Assembly: GCA_030620095.1 (NCBI GenBank)
Contig: JAUTXW010000064.1
Coordinates: 690,501 to 754,500 of the forward strand
DNA length: 64,000 nucleotides
Reading direction: 5' to 3'
From: Kuschelorhynchus macadamiae
Taxonomy: Eukaryota; Arthropoda; Insecta; Coleoptera; Curculionidae
In this document: positions 1 through 11,649 of the stretch, piece after piece
Numbering within the stretch: the first letter of the stretch is position 1
How the letters are laid out: every line of letters begins with the position of its first letter
Program-made: the position numbers and the translations under genes
Notes under the pieces: model-generated
The model's database searches: none
Told to the model about the DNA's origin: nothing
What the model saw: the letters and a program-made list of their open reading frames with translations, nothing else

Positions 1-1239
1 TTCTGCGAGAACACTGACCCAATATCGCCAGATTAAGGGATACTCTCCTGAGCGACATCAAATCATCAAACATTTATTTTTTCTCTATTTTATCTATATT
101 AAAAATTAATTGAACGACAATAATTGAAGTGGGGCATATTTTCTTTTATAAAATTAAAATAACCATGAACGTCTTTAGGTACAAATGGAGACAAACCAAA
201 TGCTACAGCTTTAACAATTTTTTTTTAACTCGAATAGAACCCATGAATCTTCAGTTGAAAAATCTTTTCAATTCAAATTTATCTAGATAGGACACAAAAA
301 TAGAACTGCGTGTCGACAAAATTAAATTCTGTACGTTAGACTTCTCTCTCAAACTGCCAAGCCCCAGATAGGGATGACATATGAAAAAACATCGATGTTT
401 GCTGCTTTCTTATTTATGGGCTATATGTCGGCTAGCCCAGTCACCAGAGACAGTTTTTGAGGCTGCCCTGTATTATACTAGAGTTACTGCAAGCAAAATT
501 TGTCAGCGCCCTTGCTCATAAATTCAAGAATTTTTCTCTTGAGTGGAGACGAAAATCAATGGTGACTTTATATGAATTTATCTCGAAAACTATTACATTT
601 CCGAAAAAAATCATTATAACCTTTTTGTAGGTAATGATCTGCCCAACAATAAAAAAAAGGTTCTATCCGTAATATTTTGAAAGATAATGGACAAAAACAT
701 TTTGTTTGTGAACTAGAGGTACCATTTACAAAAAAATTAGTGCACTTTTGTATACCGCCATACCCTGAAATGCCTAGCCATTTCGCGTATTGCCGACATA
801 CAACGTAACGGGTAAATTCTTAGAATGTTTGACTGATGATTTCAGTCATTTCCCGTAATGATTGCATTATTTCAATGCAACGCTGTAATTAACGCTATTT
901 TCCTGTTTTAGTCAATCGTCGTATTTTTGTCGTGTTGTATGCAGATGGGTGTCGCACCACGTGAGGAGAACTTGTGGATCCATTATATCTGTAATGTATC
1001 GCTGACCTTCGGTCCTCAAAAGATATCCCTCGGCCATGACTCACACTGCGTACAGTTGCATTGGGCGTTCTTTCACATGGTCTTCTGTAAACCATAGTTC
1101 GCCTGTCGCTGATAAACAGACAAAATCTAGACTTGTCAGAAAATAAGATTTTGGCCCATGTCTTCTGTGAGCCCTTGGAATTAGAGGTGCCTTATAAGCC
1201 ACCAATTGATTTTCAATCCGCTCACTTTGATATGGCGCT
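1..1239. other. No gene recognised
   Basis: AT-rich DNA. The only open frames are short, and I see no domain, repeat end or RNA motif in them. Confidence 0.5.
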
Positions 1240-1381
1240 AATATGCTTATACTCGTTGTTCTCGGCTATCTATCGATATTATCAGTTACCTCTCGATATC
1301 ATCGGATGTGTATCGGCATTTATCTATCGTGATTCGATATGTCGCTGACCCATCGATATATCGATAAAACGCCCATCTCTA
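1240..1381. repeat. ATCGATA-rich repeat with a hAT-like end
   Basis: The stretch repeats the words TATCGATA and ATCGAT many times and ends in CGCCCATCTCTA. Read on the other strand this is TAGAGATGGGCG, a common start of hAT transposons. A second terminus or a target duplication was not found, so this is a possible transposon end only. Confidence 0.3.
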
Positions 1382-1630
1382 GTTTTGTCTGGGGGTTATT
1401 ACTCGATGACGACCCTGCCCTGGTCCTCTAATATTCCTCCCAGTTTCGTTATAAAGTTGTAGCACACTGGAAATGGTTGCCTGAGTTACTCCAAACCTCT
1501 GGCCTAACTCAGTTTGATTAAAACATTCCTGGGAATTGACAACCACTACAGTCTCCTTCGGAATGGGTTCATTATTATCAAACGCTGTCAAGAAGGCAAA
1601 CTTGACACAAGTTGACTTCCGAATAATCAC
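1379..1630 (-). pseudogene. Tc1/mariner transposase N-terminal fragment
   Basis: The 83-residue frame carries a helix-turn-helix resembling the paired-like DNA-binding region of Tc1-type transposases: LGQRFGVTQATISSVLQLY is followed by the linker ETGRNIRGPGQGRHRVITPR. The GPGQGR..(V/T)TPR box after the recognition helix is typical of the family. No DDE catalytic domain follows and the frame stops, so this is a truncated relic. The first half of the frame may not belong to the transposase. Confidence 0.6.
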
Positions 1631-2004
1631 TTTTCACGTTTGATAAATACTTAATTGTTTTTATTGCATGCCAAGCACCCTAGATGAATGATACTTTTTG
1701 AATGCGTAAACAGGGAAACCCAAACATATAGGTATTAAAATACCATACATTTCCACTAATATAAAAAGATGAATAAAAAAAAGAGAATACCGATAAAGGA
1801 TTTTTTATTATTTCCATACTTTCCAGTAAACGTACCTTTTTCTCTTTTAATGTAAAATTTTTCAAAGTTCTCATCAAAAGTATGGTTTTAAGTTATCCAA
1901 CCCAAATAATTACTTACGTATTCGTTTGGTATCATTAAATGGTCACACACAGACATAGAAAACATTCACATTCTCATAAGCTCTGAATTCACTAAACACA
2001 GGAA
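1631..2004. other. No gene recognised
   Basis: AT-rich sequence between the Tc1 scrap and the R4 fragment. The short reading frames here show no recognisable domain. Confidence 0.5.
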
Positions 2005-2886
2005 GTTACATCCCAACGCATGCAAGGAAAAACTCACCATCGAGAGAAAAGAAGGAGGGAGGGGAATTATAAATATACAATCGCCAAATAAAAAACAAAT
2101 TTACGAACTCCGAAAATTCTTCCACAACAAACAAACTAACCTCCACAAGGCAATAGTGAAAGCAGACAAGATTTATACACCGCTCGACCTGTCTCAAACG
2201 AGCCACGCAGCAGACGCACACAATCACATCCAATCACGTCTAGAAAAGATGAACACCTGGTCTGAAAAAACACTTCACGGAAGACACAGATACCACATAA
2301 AGCAAGACCATATACATAAAAAGCTTTCATATACGTGGTTACAAGAAAGGCAGCTGTTCCCCGAAACAGAAGGCTTCCTGCTTGCCATCCAGGACAAAGT
2401 CATAGCAACCAGAAACTACCGAAAGCACATCACCAAGGACACAACCATTGAAGACGAGAGGTGTAGGAGATGTCACCAGCAGAGAGAAATGATCAATCAC
2501 ATAACGAGTGGATGTAGAATAATAACAGCGAAGGTCGTTCATCAAGCATTAGCCACAACATACAAACTAACGGAGAACGCAGACCCTTCCTACCATTATA
2601 TACCAACATCCATACTTGAAAACGAAGACTACAAGCTCTACTGGGACATTGACATCCACACAGATAAAAAAAATCCCCGCAAACAGACCCGACATCACAT
2701 TTCAATCCAAAAAAGAGAATAGTCATGATTGTTCCTCTCGTCTTATCAGTAACAGGTTTCACCCCAACAACGTTTACACCGAATTTGGCTCAATTAGGAC
2801 TTAATACAGACATTCACAGGAACATCCAAAAATCGGTCATTTTGAAAACATGTAGCATCGTTAGATCATTTCTTAATACACAATAG
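2005..2886 (+). pseudogene. R4/Dong-type retrotransposon, C-terminal fragment
   Basis: This is the 3' part of the single ORF of an R4/Dong-clade non-LTR element. In order it shows a GGRGIINI segment, a stretch matching the linker region of the longer copy at 20.5-22.7 kb, LFPETEGFLLAIQDKVIATR, a zinc knuckle (CRRC..., His, Cys within residues CRRCHQQREMINHITSGC), and YKLYWD. After a stop near 2722 the frame shifts and the end of the restriction-like endonuclease reappears (VLSVTGFTPTTF ... SIVRSFLNT) up to a stop at 2886. No reverse transcriptase is present. It is diverged from the 20 kb copy, so it is a separate insertion. Confidence 0.75.
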
Positions 2887-2910
2887 TTGTTTTACACAAG
2901 ACTTACCAAG

Positions 2911-3513
2911 AAAAGCTTCAATCTGAAATGGAGAACATCTGCACGGATGTCATCCCAATGAGGTCACCCAGGAACATGTCGACGAAACTGCGTCTATCCT
3001 CGGGGCAGATGTTTCCGCAGACCGAAGGCTTTCTTGTGGCCATCCAGGACCAAGTGATACCAAAACGAAATTACCTGAACACTGAATAAAATCAGGGATT
3101 CCTCAGTTCAGGATGACAGGTGCAAATACGGATGACAGCGGCATGATGCAACGACAATGCACCAAGAACGAGCAGTTAAGTTAAAACTTCTAAAATCAGA
3201 TAGTGTTCCGTATTACAAATATGTTCCGGAAGCCGTTCTCGAAAACAATGCATGTAAGCTGTATTGGGATCGATCTGTTCTCAATGATCAACGAGATGGC
3301 CATAATAGACTCGATATTATAGTTGTCGAATGTCGATAAACATGCTAGGAAAACACTGGTCGACGTCGCTATACCAAATAATAACAACGTGCGTGAAAAG
3401 CATACTGAAGACACAATACAGATATCTAGAAGAACATATAAGGAGGCTATGGAGAACTGGTGTCATCCCCTGAAGAACATAAATGCATTGGAACTCAACG
3501 TCGATATATATGT
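2911..3513 (+). pseudogene. Second R4/Dong fragment
   Basis: Nucleotide similarity to about 21830-22470 is obvious by eye (shared runs include CCAGGAACATGTCGAC and ACCGAAGGCTTTCT). The pieces are the linker, the stretch FPQTEGFLVAIQDQVIP, then after a deletion AVLENNACKLYWDRSVL, and the endonuclease motif RLDI...LVDVAIPNNNN. At least three frameshifts and one deletion removing the zinc knuckle make it non-functional. It stops where a GGGTGTC-type repeat begins. It is closer to the 17.8-22.8 kb copy than to its immediate neighbour. Confidence 0.75.
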
Positions 3514-3635
3514 ACAGGGTGTCCCAATAGTGCGTTCTCGGTTGATATCTTGATAACGGATAGCGATATAAAAAAAGTTCAAACACAAAAGTTGTAGAAC
3601 AATACGGGCTACATAACCTAAAATTATTTTCATTT

Positions 3636-3701
3636 ATACAGGGTGTCTCAAAAATCTGTAGCGAAGCAAAGTTGTGTTTTTTCTTATGGGACACCCTGTA
3701 T
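3636..3701. repeat. Hairpin with GGGTGTC ends
   Basis: ATACAGGGTGTC at 3636-3647 is the exact reverse complement of GACACCCTGTAT at 3690-3701, with 42 bases between. A further copy of the ACAGGGTGTCCC end lies at about 3515. The motif recurs across the window (see findings). Confidence 0.75.
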
Positions 3702-4202
3702 ATTTTTGCATATTTAGATTCTGCTCGTGATTCTACACATTTTTTGTATAACATGTCCTATGTCTAAATCTGATAGTTTTTCTAATATCCGTTATTTTGT
3801 AAAAAAATTATGAATTGCAGTGCCTTTTTCCAAACGACGTTGGCCGTTGGCTTTTTAATATAGGATTATGATTTTTGGCAGGAACATTAACAAAAGTATG
3901 GGTTGACTTTCAACGTGAACAAAATTTGTCGGCGTTGTACAGGGGGTCCTAGATAAGAAGGAGAAATTAAAAAAATTAAAAACATCATATCTTAATTTTT
4001 TTAAATGGAATGTATAGTATTTTAATATTTTAGACTATTCGTGACCCAAAACCCTATCTTTCGTTTTAAATATGTCCTATACCTATTTGTCGAGATTTTG
4101 ACATTTCTGTATTTATTATTTGGTTTTCAATGGCAATCGCCTTAAAATTTGCTTTATTATCGAATTTATAGAATTTTCCGAGGAATCCAAAAATGTAATA
4201 AT

Positions 4203-4331
4203 ATATAGGGTGTTCCATTTAAAATAACAAAGTTGATATCCTAGGGACATTTTTGTATTTCAACTTTTTCTCTGTTATTAAAGATAAAGGAATTAAGGAG
4301 GGTGGCAAATCTCGGTAAATCACCCTGTACA
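4203..4331. repeat. Small inverted-repeat element, GGGTGTT ends
   Basis: It starts with ATATAGGGTGTTCCATTTAA and ends with TCACCCTGTACA, so the outer bases are inverted copies of the same ACAGGGTG-type end. It has no coding capacity and could be a miniature DNA transposon. Confidence 0.45.
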
Positions 4332-4479
4332 TTAATACACAGTAAAAAATGCAAAATTAAAAATTCAGTCTACTATTTTTCTTTATGTAAAAATGCAAAT
4401 AAATATTTTAATTAAAGAGACACAACAGAAAAAGAAGTCCTACAATCACTTGATTAAATGTTCAATACAGGGACATCCT

Positions 4480-4534
4480 GTATATGAATATGCAAAAGGC
4501 ATAGCATAGGTATATGAATATGCAAAAGGCATAG
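4480..4534. repeat. 30-bp tandem duplication
   Basis: TATATGAATATGCAAAAGGC followed by ATAG occurs at 4481 and again at 4511, a two-copy direct repeat of period 30. Confidence 0.85.
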
Positions 4535-6720
4535 CCCGTACGGAAGTTTTTCCTTTTTTTTAGGCTGGTAAAAGTTTTTTTTCTTTTTTACTTTTTCCTT
4601 TTCCGAGATTAATTGGTTAAACAAAAATCAACCATATAATTCTACGTTTTCTCATTTTTGTTTTAATATGAGAAAGCAGCATACATACAAAATTTCTTTT
4701 TAAACTTTTCCTTCATAAAAAATTTTCTCGACAGTTTGGTGAACGTAACCTCGACAAAATAAACCAAACATATAGGTTTATGCTTAATATTAGGTTTATT
4801 AACAATCCGCGCTCAAGTAGTAAAGACTTTTATTAAAGTTAACGTGCAATGTGGATTTAGTTAATATGGGAACCTTGAAGTAATATGGTCAGGGTTGCAG
4901 AGAGGTACTGGTCATATATTTTTTTCTGCATAGTTCTCGCACCTCTTTCATAAAATCCTTTGTTTCAATAAATCTTAGACAGGCAGATAAATATTAATGG
5001 TTTAATGAAATAGACCATCTCAACCTGGAGCTGAGTAGTTTACTAAATGAAAGGCATTAAGTACATTCATTTAAATCAACAATTTCGGAAGCAACAACTT
5101 CCATCAGCAATCAAAGGGTAAATGAACATTTACCTAAGGCTCTCCAAATATTGCGACAAGAAACAGATCCCAGATATAATACATTTCCGAATTGTTTTGC
5201 ATACATATCTAGAGTTTTATTAAAGGGCATATTATTCAGTTTCATATAATTAAGTCTTCTAAATTTTGATTTAAAAATAGCAATAAGTAGATCAAAGTAA
5301 CCATCTGTATTATTTTACAGGATAGGAACCTAATATATGGCTATAGGCAATGGTTTTGTATTATAACAAACTTAGTGAACTTAGGAATTCCAATAATGTT
5401 TAACATTAAACGTATTTAAAAAAAAACAAAAGTGTCCGCAAAAAACTATTCATAACATGCTTTGAGATTTGGACTTCTGATCTTTAAAAAAATCCTACAT
5501 CGGACTATCTACAATAAATTTGTTTTACTATGAAATGCATGTTCCAATGTATCTGCACAAATATTTTTAAAGCCTTATAAATGACTCAAATGTTTACAGT
5601 TTGGTACGTATGGAAAATATATTATTCATATCGTTGTTTTAAAGTATTCCTGATTCCGCCACCTATCGACTCGAGCAAAAACTTACAACGATTATGAATG
5701 ACTTCACAACCTTGTAAAAGAAATATATCCAACCCTGCATATATACCCAGCTATTACGTGGTTAACAAAATAAATACTAAAGATCTATTAAGACGATATG
5801 ACAAAAAGTTGACGTCAAGTGAAACCAAACCATTGACATTCTAATAAACAATAACACACTAACCACTATGACTTACCAACACTGAATAAAAACGCCGCAC
5901 GACATTAGTGTCAAAATCTAACCAAGAGGAATTATTATTAAAGACCCAAGGAGGCATCCACCGTCCTCGTGAACTCTCTCCTAAATTGCGCAAAAACGAC
6001 AATGATGGGGGAGCGAAGACGTGAAATGCGAAGCAAAATTAGCGCCCTCTCCTGTTTCGCATTACGAAATTATAGTCCCTTCTGTCTGGTAAATTTGACT
6101 CAACAGTATACCCGTCGGCGTTCTAACTTGAAGACCGCGAATTTATTGAATATTTGCGAGTCGTTACGTTACATTTAAGAAATATTAACTACGGTGACCA
6201 AAAATTTTCAAAAGGAGTACATTTGACAGAATCCAGATATCATCATGATTTTTTTGAAAACTTAAAAGACTCAAGTGTTTTATTCAGTTATATCAGGTGA
6301 TCCTTAATCGAAATGTTCCTAGGAGTGCGGGGTCAAAGTACTGTATTTTTTTATTTACATAGTGTTTTAGTTTTGAATGAAATTTATTTTTTTTATATAA
6401 AACACCCTAACTATAACTAGAAAAGTACTATACCTAGCTCGTACAATCTTCGGAATATTTCCACTAAGGTTCACGAGAGGTACCTGAATACCTGAGTTTG
6501 TACACATTTTTAAATTTTAATTTAAATTTCTTATTTAAAAAGAATTAAAAACATATTTATCAATTAATTAATAAAGTAATGTAAAACAATTTTTCTTTAA
6601 ATACCAAAAGATGGCGAATAAGAAAACGTATCCAGTGCACATATGTAAACAGAGATCGAGAGATGTTGCGTTTCGGAAACTGTCAGCTGGCATTTAGATT
6701 TAAAGTTACGCAACTGTCCA
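4535..6720. other. No gene recognised
   Basis: About 2.2 kb of AT-rich sequence. A 69-codon open frame at 5969-6178 has no recognisable domain and no neighbours that support it. No TIR pair or tandem array was seen. Confidence 0.5.
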
Positions 6721-8050
6721 ACTGGACATCAAGAGGGCAGTTGACAGAATGTGGAACCATGGACTTGTGTACAAAGTGTCAGTGGCCGGATACGAGAGAA
6801 GAAGTATCAAGCTGACACGCAACTATCTGAGGGAGAGATCGTTCACCGTCAAGGTAAACAATACACGATCAAAACAAAGAGGATTGATAGCAGGAGTTCT
6901 ATAACGATCAGTACTGAGACCCATATTGTACTACATTTTCACACACAATCCTGGGTAAATGACTGCAAGAAGACTCCTCCATGACTGGTGCATCAAATGG
7001 AAGCTCAAGATCAACCCGCAGAAGTCCCAAGCTATCCTATTCCAACGATGGAGACTGACTCTCAGAGCCAGAATCCTAGTTGTAGAAGTGGAAATTCCTT
7101 GGTCTAACGAGGCCAAGTACCTAGAGATGACCATGGATAAAAGGCTGACATAGACCAAATACATTGAAGCAGCGAGGACTAAAGTCAGACAAGCAATGAA
7201 TAAACTATATCCATTGCTCTGTCGAAAAAGTGAAATGGTACTGAGGACCAAGCTGCTACTACAGCAGAAGCAAGGAGCCAACTCACATAGGCTCCACAGC
7301 TTTGACTACGCTTCAAAACACAACCTATTGAAGCTCAAGAAGACATAAAACAGACTGGTTAGGATGGCGGGAGATGCCCCGTGGTTTATCAGGAATGAGG
7401 AGGACCTGCATCGAGATCTTCAATGCGCACCAAATGAAGACTTTATGATGCAAAAGACTACCCGGGCTTTCAGATCAGCCGAAAACTAACACAATGAAAA
7501 CTTACGTGGCCTGGTAGACTATGATCCACTAGCTCTAAACCACAACAATAGAACACGCTACAGAATCAAGACATGGACTACTGCGCTAATATACTCAAGG
7601 ATGGATTTGAGTGAAGCGAAATTTCTGAGTTTTCGTGCTCCTCAGAGACTAGATCTTGCTTACAGAAACTCTTAGAGTATCACCAAGTGGCCAAGAAGAA
7701 CTCCAAGAGGACTCCCAGGTACCTCAGCTGGCTCCGGCGTGTGCTGCAGTTGAACCGAAGGTAAAAGAAGGGAAACCCAGGTACTTCAACTAGGTTCCGG
7801 CGTGAGCTGCAGTTGAACCTGAGGAAAAAGAACACCCCACCTCAGCTTCTCACGGCGCACGGAACAGCAATGACACTCAGGGCCAAGAAGAGGACACTGA
7901 CGATCACCAAATAGACTGGACGGAAGGACACTGGCGGCGACAAACTAGACCATGGTACAGTAGGACGTTGGTAGCGGCAAACCGGACAGACGAAAGGGAG
8001 AAGGACAACAGAGAAGCAACAAACCTAGGTAAGATGACAACAATACTAAT
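6721..8050 (+). pseudogene. Jockey-group non-LTR reverse transcriptase relic
   Basis: Broken pieces in several frames read as the later half of a jockey-type reverse transcriptase. Segments matching the RVWNHGLVYK..., LRERSFTVKV and GVLQ.SVL(R/G)PILY motifs are followed, after a deletion that removes the catalytic YADD, by LLHDWCIKWKLKINPQKSQ and the thumb segment WTKYIEAARTKVRQAMNKLY. The C-terminal part from about 7660 is rich in Pro, Lys and Glu codons and contains a local duplication. Many stops and shifts; 5' truncated. Confidence 0.6.
7714..7832 (+). repeat. 62-bp tandem duplication
   Basis: CCCAGGTAC(C/T)TCA(G/A) followed by a segment ending in GCTGCAGTTGAACC occurs at 7714 and again at 7776, diverged at several sites. 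It lies inside the 3' end of the jockey-group relic. Confidence 0.75.
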
Positions 8051-8293
8051 TACTTTTTTCTATTTCAGATAACATCCAGTAACGAGAGCTGGCACACCAA
8101 CATCGTGCCAAAAGAGCATCTCTCAACCATGATTCGTGCATAAATGCATTCCCCATCGTCAACAAAAAAAAACTGTCCCAAAATATGTGAAGTGATTGGT
8201 ATTGAATTGTACAATTAGCACCCGTCTGTGGTCTATAGCGGTCTGCCTAACCGATTGAAATAGAAAAGATGAACTATCGACACACTAAAACCT

Positions 8294-8470
8294 AAACAAT
8301 ATACAAACTTTTTTTGTAAATCTTCAAGGTAAGGTCAAATTTCTCAAAATAGAAAACATTCGTCATGTGTATGAAAATACATAAGGTACATGAGCCAGAA
8401 ATGAGAACGTTTCTCTTAAAAAGAATTTACCTGGTCACCCTATATTAACATTTGGGTAATTTATCGAATA
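8294..8470 (+). repeat. Dispersed direct repeat, copy 1
   Basis: About 175 bp repeated at 8788-8937 in the same orientation. Shared runs include TCTCAAAATAGAAAACATTC and CCTGGTCACCCTATATTAAC. The 3' end is of the CACCCTATA type, resembling the GGGTGT element ends of the window. Confidence 0.8.
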
Positions 8471-8787
8471 AACATCTAGTAATACAATGCTCCTCTAGCT
8501 ACTGCTAATATAATCTAAACTAACATCTAAAGTCCTCGACTTGTACGGAGCTATTCATACCGTCGTGTTCTGGCTTTTTTGTAGTTTTCGCGGAGTTACG
8601 GTGTTGTGTATGCCACTACCATGGTATTGGAAACGTGATGGGCCGTTTCGGTGCCGTAATGTGGGAACTTCAGGGAAGATTTGTAAGAAAGCGGTTATGC
8701 GCATGAACGTGTAACAGATTCAAGGGCAGGCGTCGAAAACCTGTGGCAAAGAGGGACATTCTAATATAATCAAAAGGAGAACAAATA

Positions 8788-8937
8788 AAACAATATGTAA
8801 ACTTTTTTGTAAATCTTCAAGGCAGGCCAAATTTCTCAAAATAGAAAACATTCGTCATAAGTATGAAAATACATAAAGTATATGAGCCACCAGTACCTGG
8901 TCACCCTATATTAACATTTGGGTAATTTATCAAATAG
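8788..8937 (+). repeat. Dispersed direct repeat, copy 2
   Basis: Second copy of the repeat at 8294-8470, about 30 bases shorter near CCAGTACCTGGTCACC. The spacing of about 490 bp with unrelated sequence between suggests two insertions of one short element, or a local duplication. Confidence 0.8.
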
Positions 8938-8985
8938 AAATATAAGCATTTAATTTTCATTTCCTGTCATCATTGAACGGTTAGC

Positions 8986-9153
8986 CAGTGCCGAATTAAT
9001 TGCTTTTGGGGACTTGGGACCCGAATATATTTACGGGCCACCTTTTCTTTTAGTGAGGCGACTAAGACATAAAAATTACCTACGAAACCGGGTCCTCTGT
9101 TTACCAAGCTCTAGACACGTGCCTCGTGTGCCTTTTGGTTAATCAGGCTCTGC
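8986..9153. mobile_element. Small hAT-type MITE
   Basis: The left end CAGTGCCGAATTAATT matches the inverted right end (CAGAGCCTGATTAACC on the other strand), a form known for hAT elements. The flanks form an 8-bp target duplication with one mismatch: CGGTTAGC at 8978-8985 and CGTTTAGC at 9154-9161. The 168-bp body has no coding capacity, so it would have been moved by a transposase from elsewhere. Confidence 0.7.
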
Positions 9154-10487
9154 CGTTTAGCACGTCGATAGTAAAATCTCCAACCGAACACTTCCCTCAC
9201 AACAGCCAAATCCGCGAAGAAGGCTGAAAGCGGCAAATGACAAGGGCGCATTGTCGGAAACGACCGCACATCATTGGTCAGCGCGGAATGCAACAAGTGG
9301 CCCAGTGGCAAAGATGCACTTTTCAGTGCGCGAAGTTGCCAAAAATCGATCAATAACTTAAAAACAAATTCCAAATTATACTCGCATTAATTAATATAAC
9401 AAGTTTAGTTGCCGAGAGCTCGCTAACCGTTAATCATATAACTTGGGGGAAAAAAAATTATTAGCTAAATCGACTAAGAGAAATCGCTGGAAAATATTTT
9501 GAAGTTCCGCATATGGCCGCTAGGGGGGGCGCAACTGTTATGGTCAATCAGAAAAAGGGCTGTTTCTTAAAAAATATTCATGTAAAGGTATATTATAAAT
9601 ACTGCCATCGTAAAGAGTAGAAAAATTGTGATTTTTTTGTTAAGGATATTTTGCTCATGTAAAATGTAGTGGTGGGGGAAGGCACATCATTTATTTAAAG
9701 CGTCGGAACATAGGCGTTTAAAAGAGCCCATCTTAACTAATAATCTGATGTAAAAAAAAATCCGATTTGATTTCGCCGTGGTAACTAGAGGGCGCTGATT
9801 GACATCACAACAATTAACGCATTATTTTGAAAATTTTAAATAGCACGCTATATCTCTTTTAACACAATTTAATCAGTGCAAATTTCAGCTAACTTTTTTC
9901 AAACCGGAAATATAAATAAAACAAATATTAGGGCGCTGGGTACGCTCTCCCTAATCTGTATGGACATAGCCTACATCACAATAATTCAGTAATAATACCA
10001 CAGATAATATTCAACGCAAATCGCTAAAAATTATACAATGTTCTGAAACAGGTGAAACAGTTTTACATTTTAATATTTTTTTGTAGTTTAATTTTCAGTA
10101 AGTTAGATATTATAAGGTAATAAATAAGAAAAAAATATAGAAAATACTTAAAATCGAAATACACAAGAATAACAATAAACTAAAAACATAGATAAATAAT
10201 AATTCCTTAGCAATTTTCTGCTACAAAGCAAAAAAAAATAAGGCTGTGAAAACAAAATTGAAAGTAATACGTCAAAAAATAAACAATAGTTTCTTGTCAG
10301 TGCCTTTTAGTTGCTATTTATCGTTCTTGAATTTCCAAAAATAGTATTGCTATCATTTCGCGTTTTTGTCCGAGATTTTCGTGTTTTTTGAGTTTTTCTA
10401 GTTGCTGTTGTTCATGTTATTGTTGTAGTTCGTATTTTTCTTGTTCAAGATTTGTTATTGTTCGTGTTGCGTTGTGTTAAGAACAAA

Positions 10488-11649
10488 ATGATTTATACAA
10501 ATCAAGAACTATTCGACATGATCGGTGTTTATTTTGAATGTTTGAGAAATGCTACGGTTGCTGCAAGAGTATATGCGCAGGAATATCCGCAGAGACGCCA
10601 CCCAAGTAAAAAGGTTTTTCTTCGAGTGATCCAACGTTTGCGAACCACTGGAAACGTGCATATTCCCGTATACCGCAGACAACGCAGAGGACGCACCGAA
10701 GAGAATGTAATTAATGTGCTAGCGTATATCGAGTTTAATCCTCAACTAAGTACTGAATTATTAAAGAACCACTGTTCAAAATATACTCAAAGAGCACAGG
10801 TAAGCAACGACATTGCAAATATAAACTGGACATATTTTTTAACAAAAGTCACGTGATTCTGATGTCACATAGGTCTTTAAGCCTAGAAAACCAATAATTT
10901 CCTGGAACATCAATTAAATATCTTCATCTTGTTTTAGGTTACATCCATATCACTTAGTGCTGCATCAGGAATTGACTGCTGCAGATTTTGATCACAGACT
11001 AAACCATTGTCACTGGCTTTTGGGTGTTGAGGGAAGATCGGCAATTTCTGAGGCGAATATTGTGGACCGATGATACCTTCCAGAGCGATGGAGTGTCAAT
11101 CTTCACAATACACATTATTCCAGAACAAATCCACATTGGATGCGCGAAGTCCAGCACCAAGGCCGTTGGTCTGTAAATTGTTGGGCAGGGATTTTAGGCG
11201 GACGAATATCGGACCATTTTTTTTCGATAATCCAATGAATGGTGAGAGATATCTAAGATTTTTAAGGGAGGAATTGCCGATTTTGTTGGAGGATACCTCT
11301 GAACGTCCGACAACGATTGGTATACCAGCACGATGGTTGTCCAGCGCACTTCGCCGTCAACGTTCGGGAATTTTTAGATGCCCACTATCCTGGCCGATGG
11401 ATAGGGCGAGGCGGCACCCTTCCATGGCCAGCTAGGTCACCCGACCTAACGTGTTTAGATTTTTATTTATGGGGTCGAGTGAAAGATTTAGTTTTTGCCA
11501 CCAGACCCACTACACGGGAAAATATGATTCAGCGAATAAGAGACTGTATAAATACTATTTCAGTTGGTGAACTGAGGCTGCAGTTTTATCCACGCGAGAT
11601 AGGATGCATAAGTGCATCGAAAACGATGGCCGACAATTTGAACATTTAG
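10488..11649 (+). pseudogene. Tc1/mariner-superfamily transposase, split and frameshifted
   Basis: The start at 10488 gives MIYTNQELFDMIGVYF and RNATVAARVYAQ..YPQRRHP, a DNA-binding segment seen at the N-terminus of many insect transposase-like genes. The catalytic half follows in shifted frames: LHPYHLVLHQELTAADF, FFFDNPMNGERYLRFLREEL, YQHDGCPAHFAVNVREFL (second Asp region), then WPARSPDLTCLDFYLWG (third acidic region) and a C-terminal tail. A GT...AG segment at 10800-10937 looks like an intron: removing it joins ILKEH to RLHPYHL in one frame. Frameshifts near 10770 and 11300 break the gene, so it is not expected to be active. Confidence 0.8.
10800..10937 (+). other. Predicted intron in the transposase gene
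   Basis: It begins GTAAGC and ends TCTTGTTTTAG, both good splice sites. The exon sequence ...GAGCACAG joins GTTACATCCATATC to give KEHRLHPYHL, the expected family motif. It contains in-frame stops if not spliced. Inferred from reading-frame continuity only. Confidence 0.6.

Noticed and set aside
5969..6178. 69-codon open frame rich in Arg and Leu
   Set aside because: No domain, no supporting neighbour, and the length is expected by chance.
9111..9374. 87-codon minus-strand open frame
   Set aside because: It overlaps the hAT MITE end and its flank; no recognisable protein.
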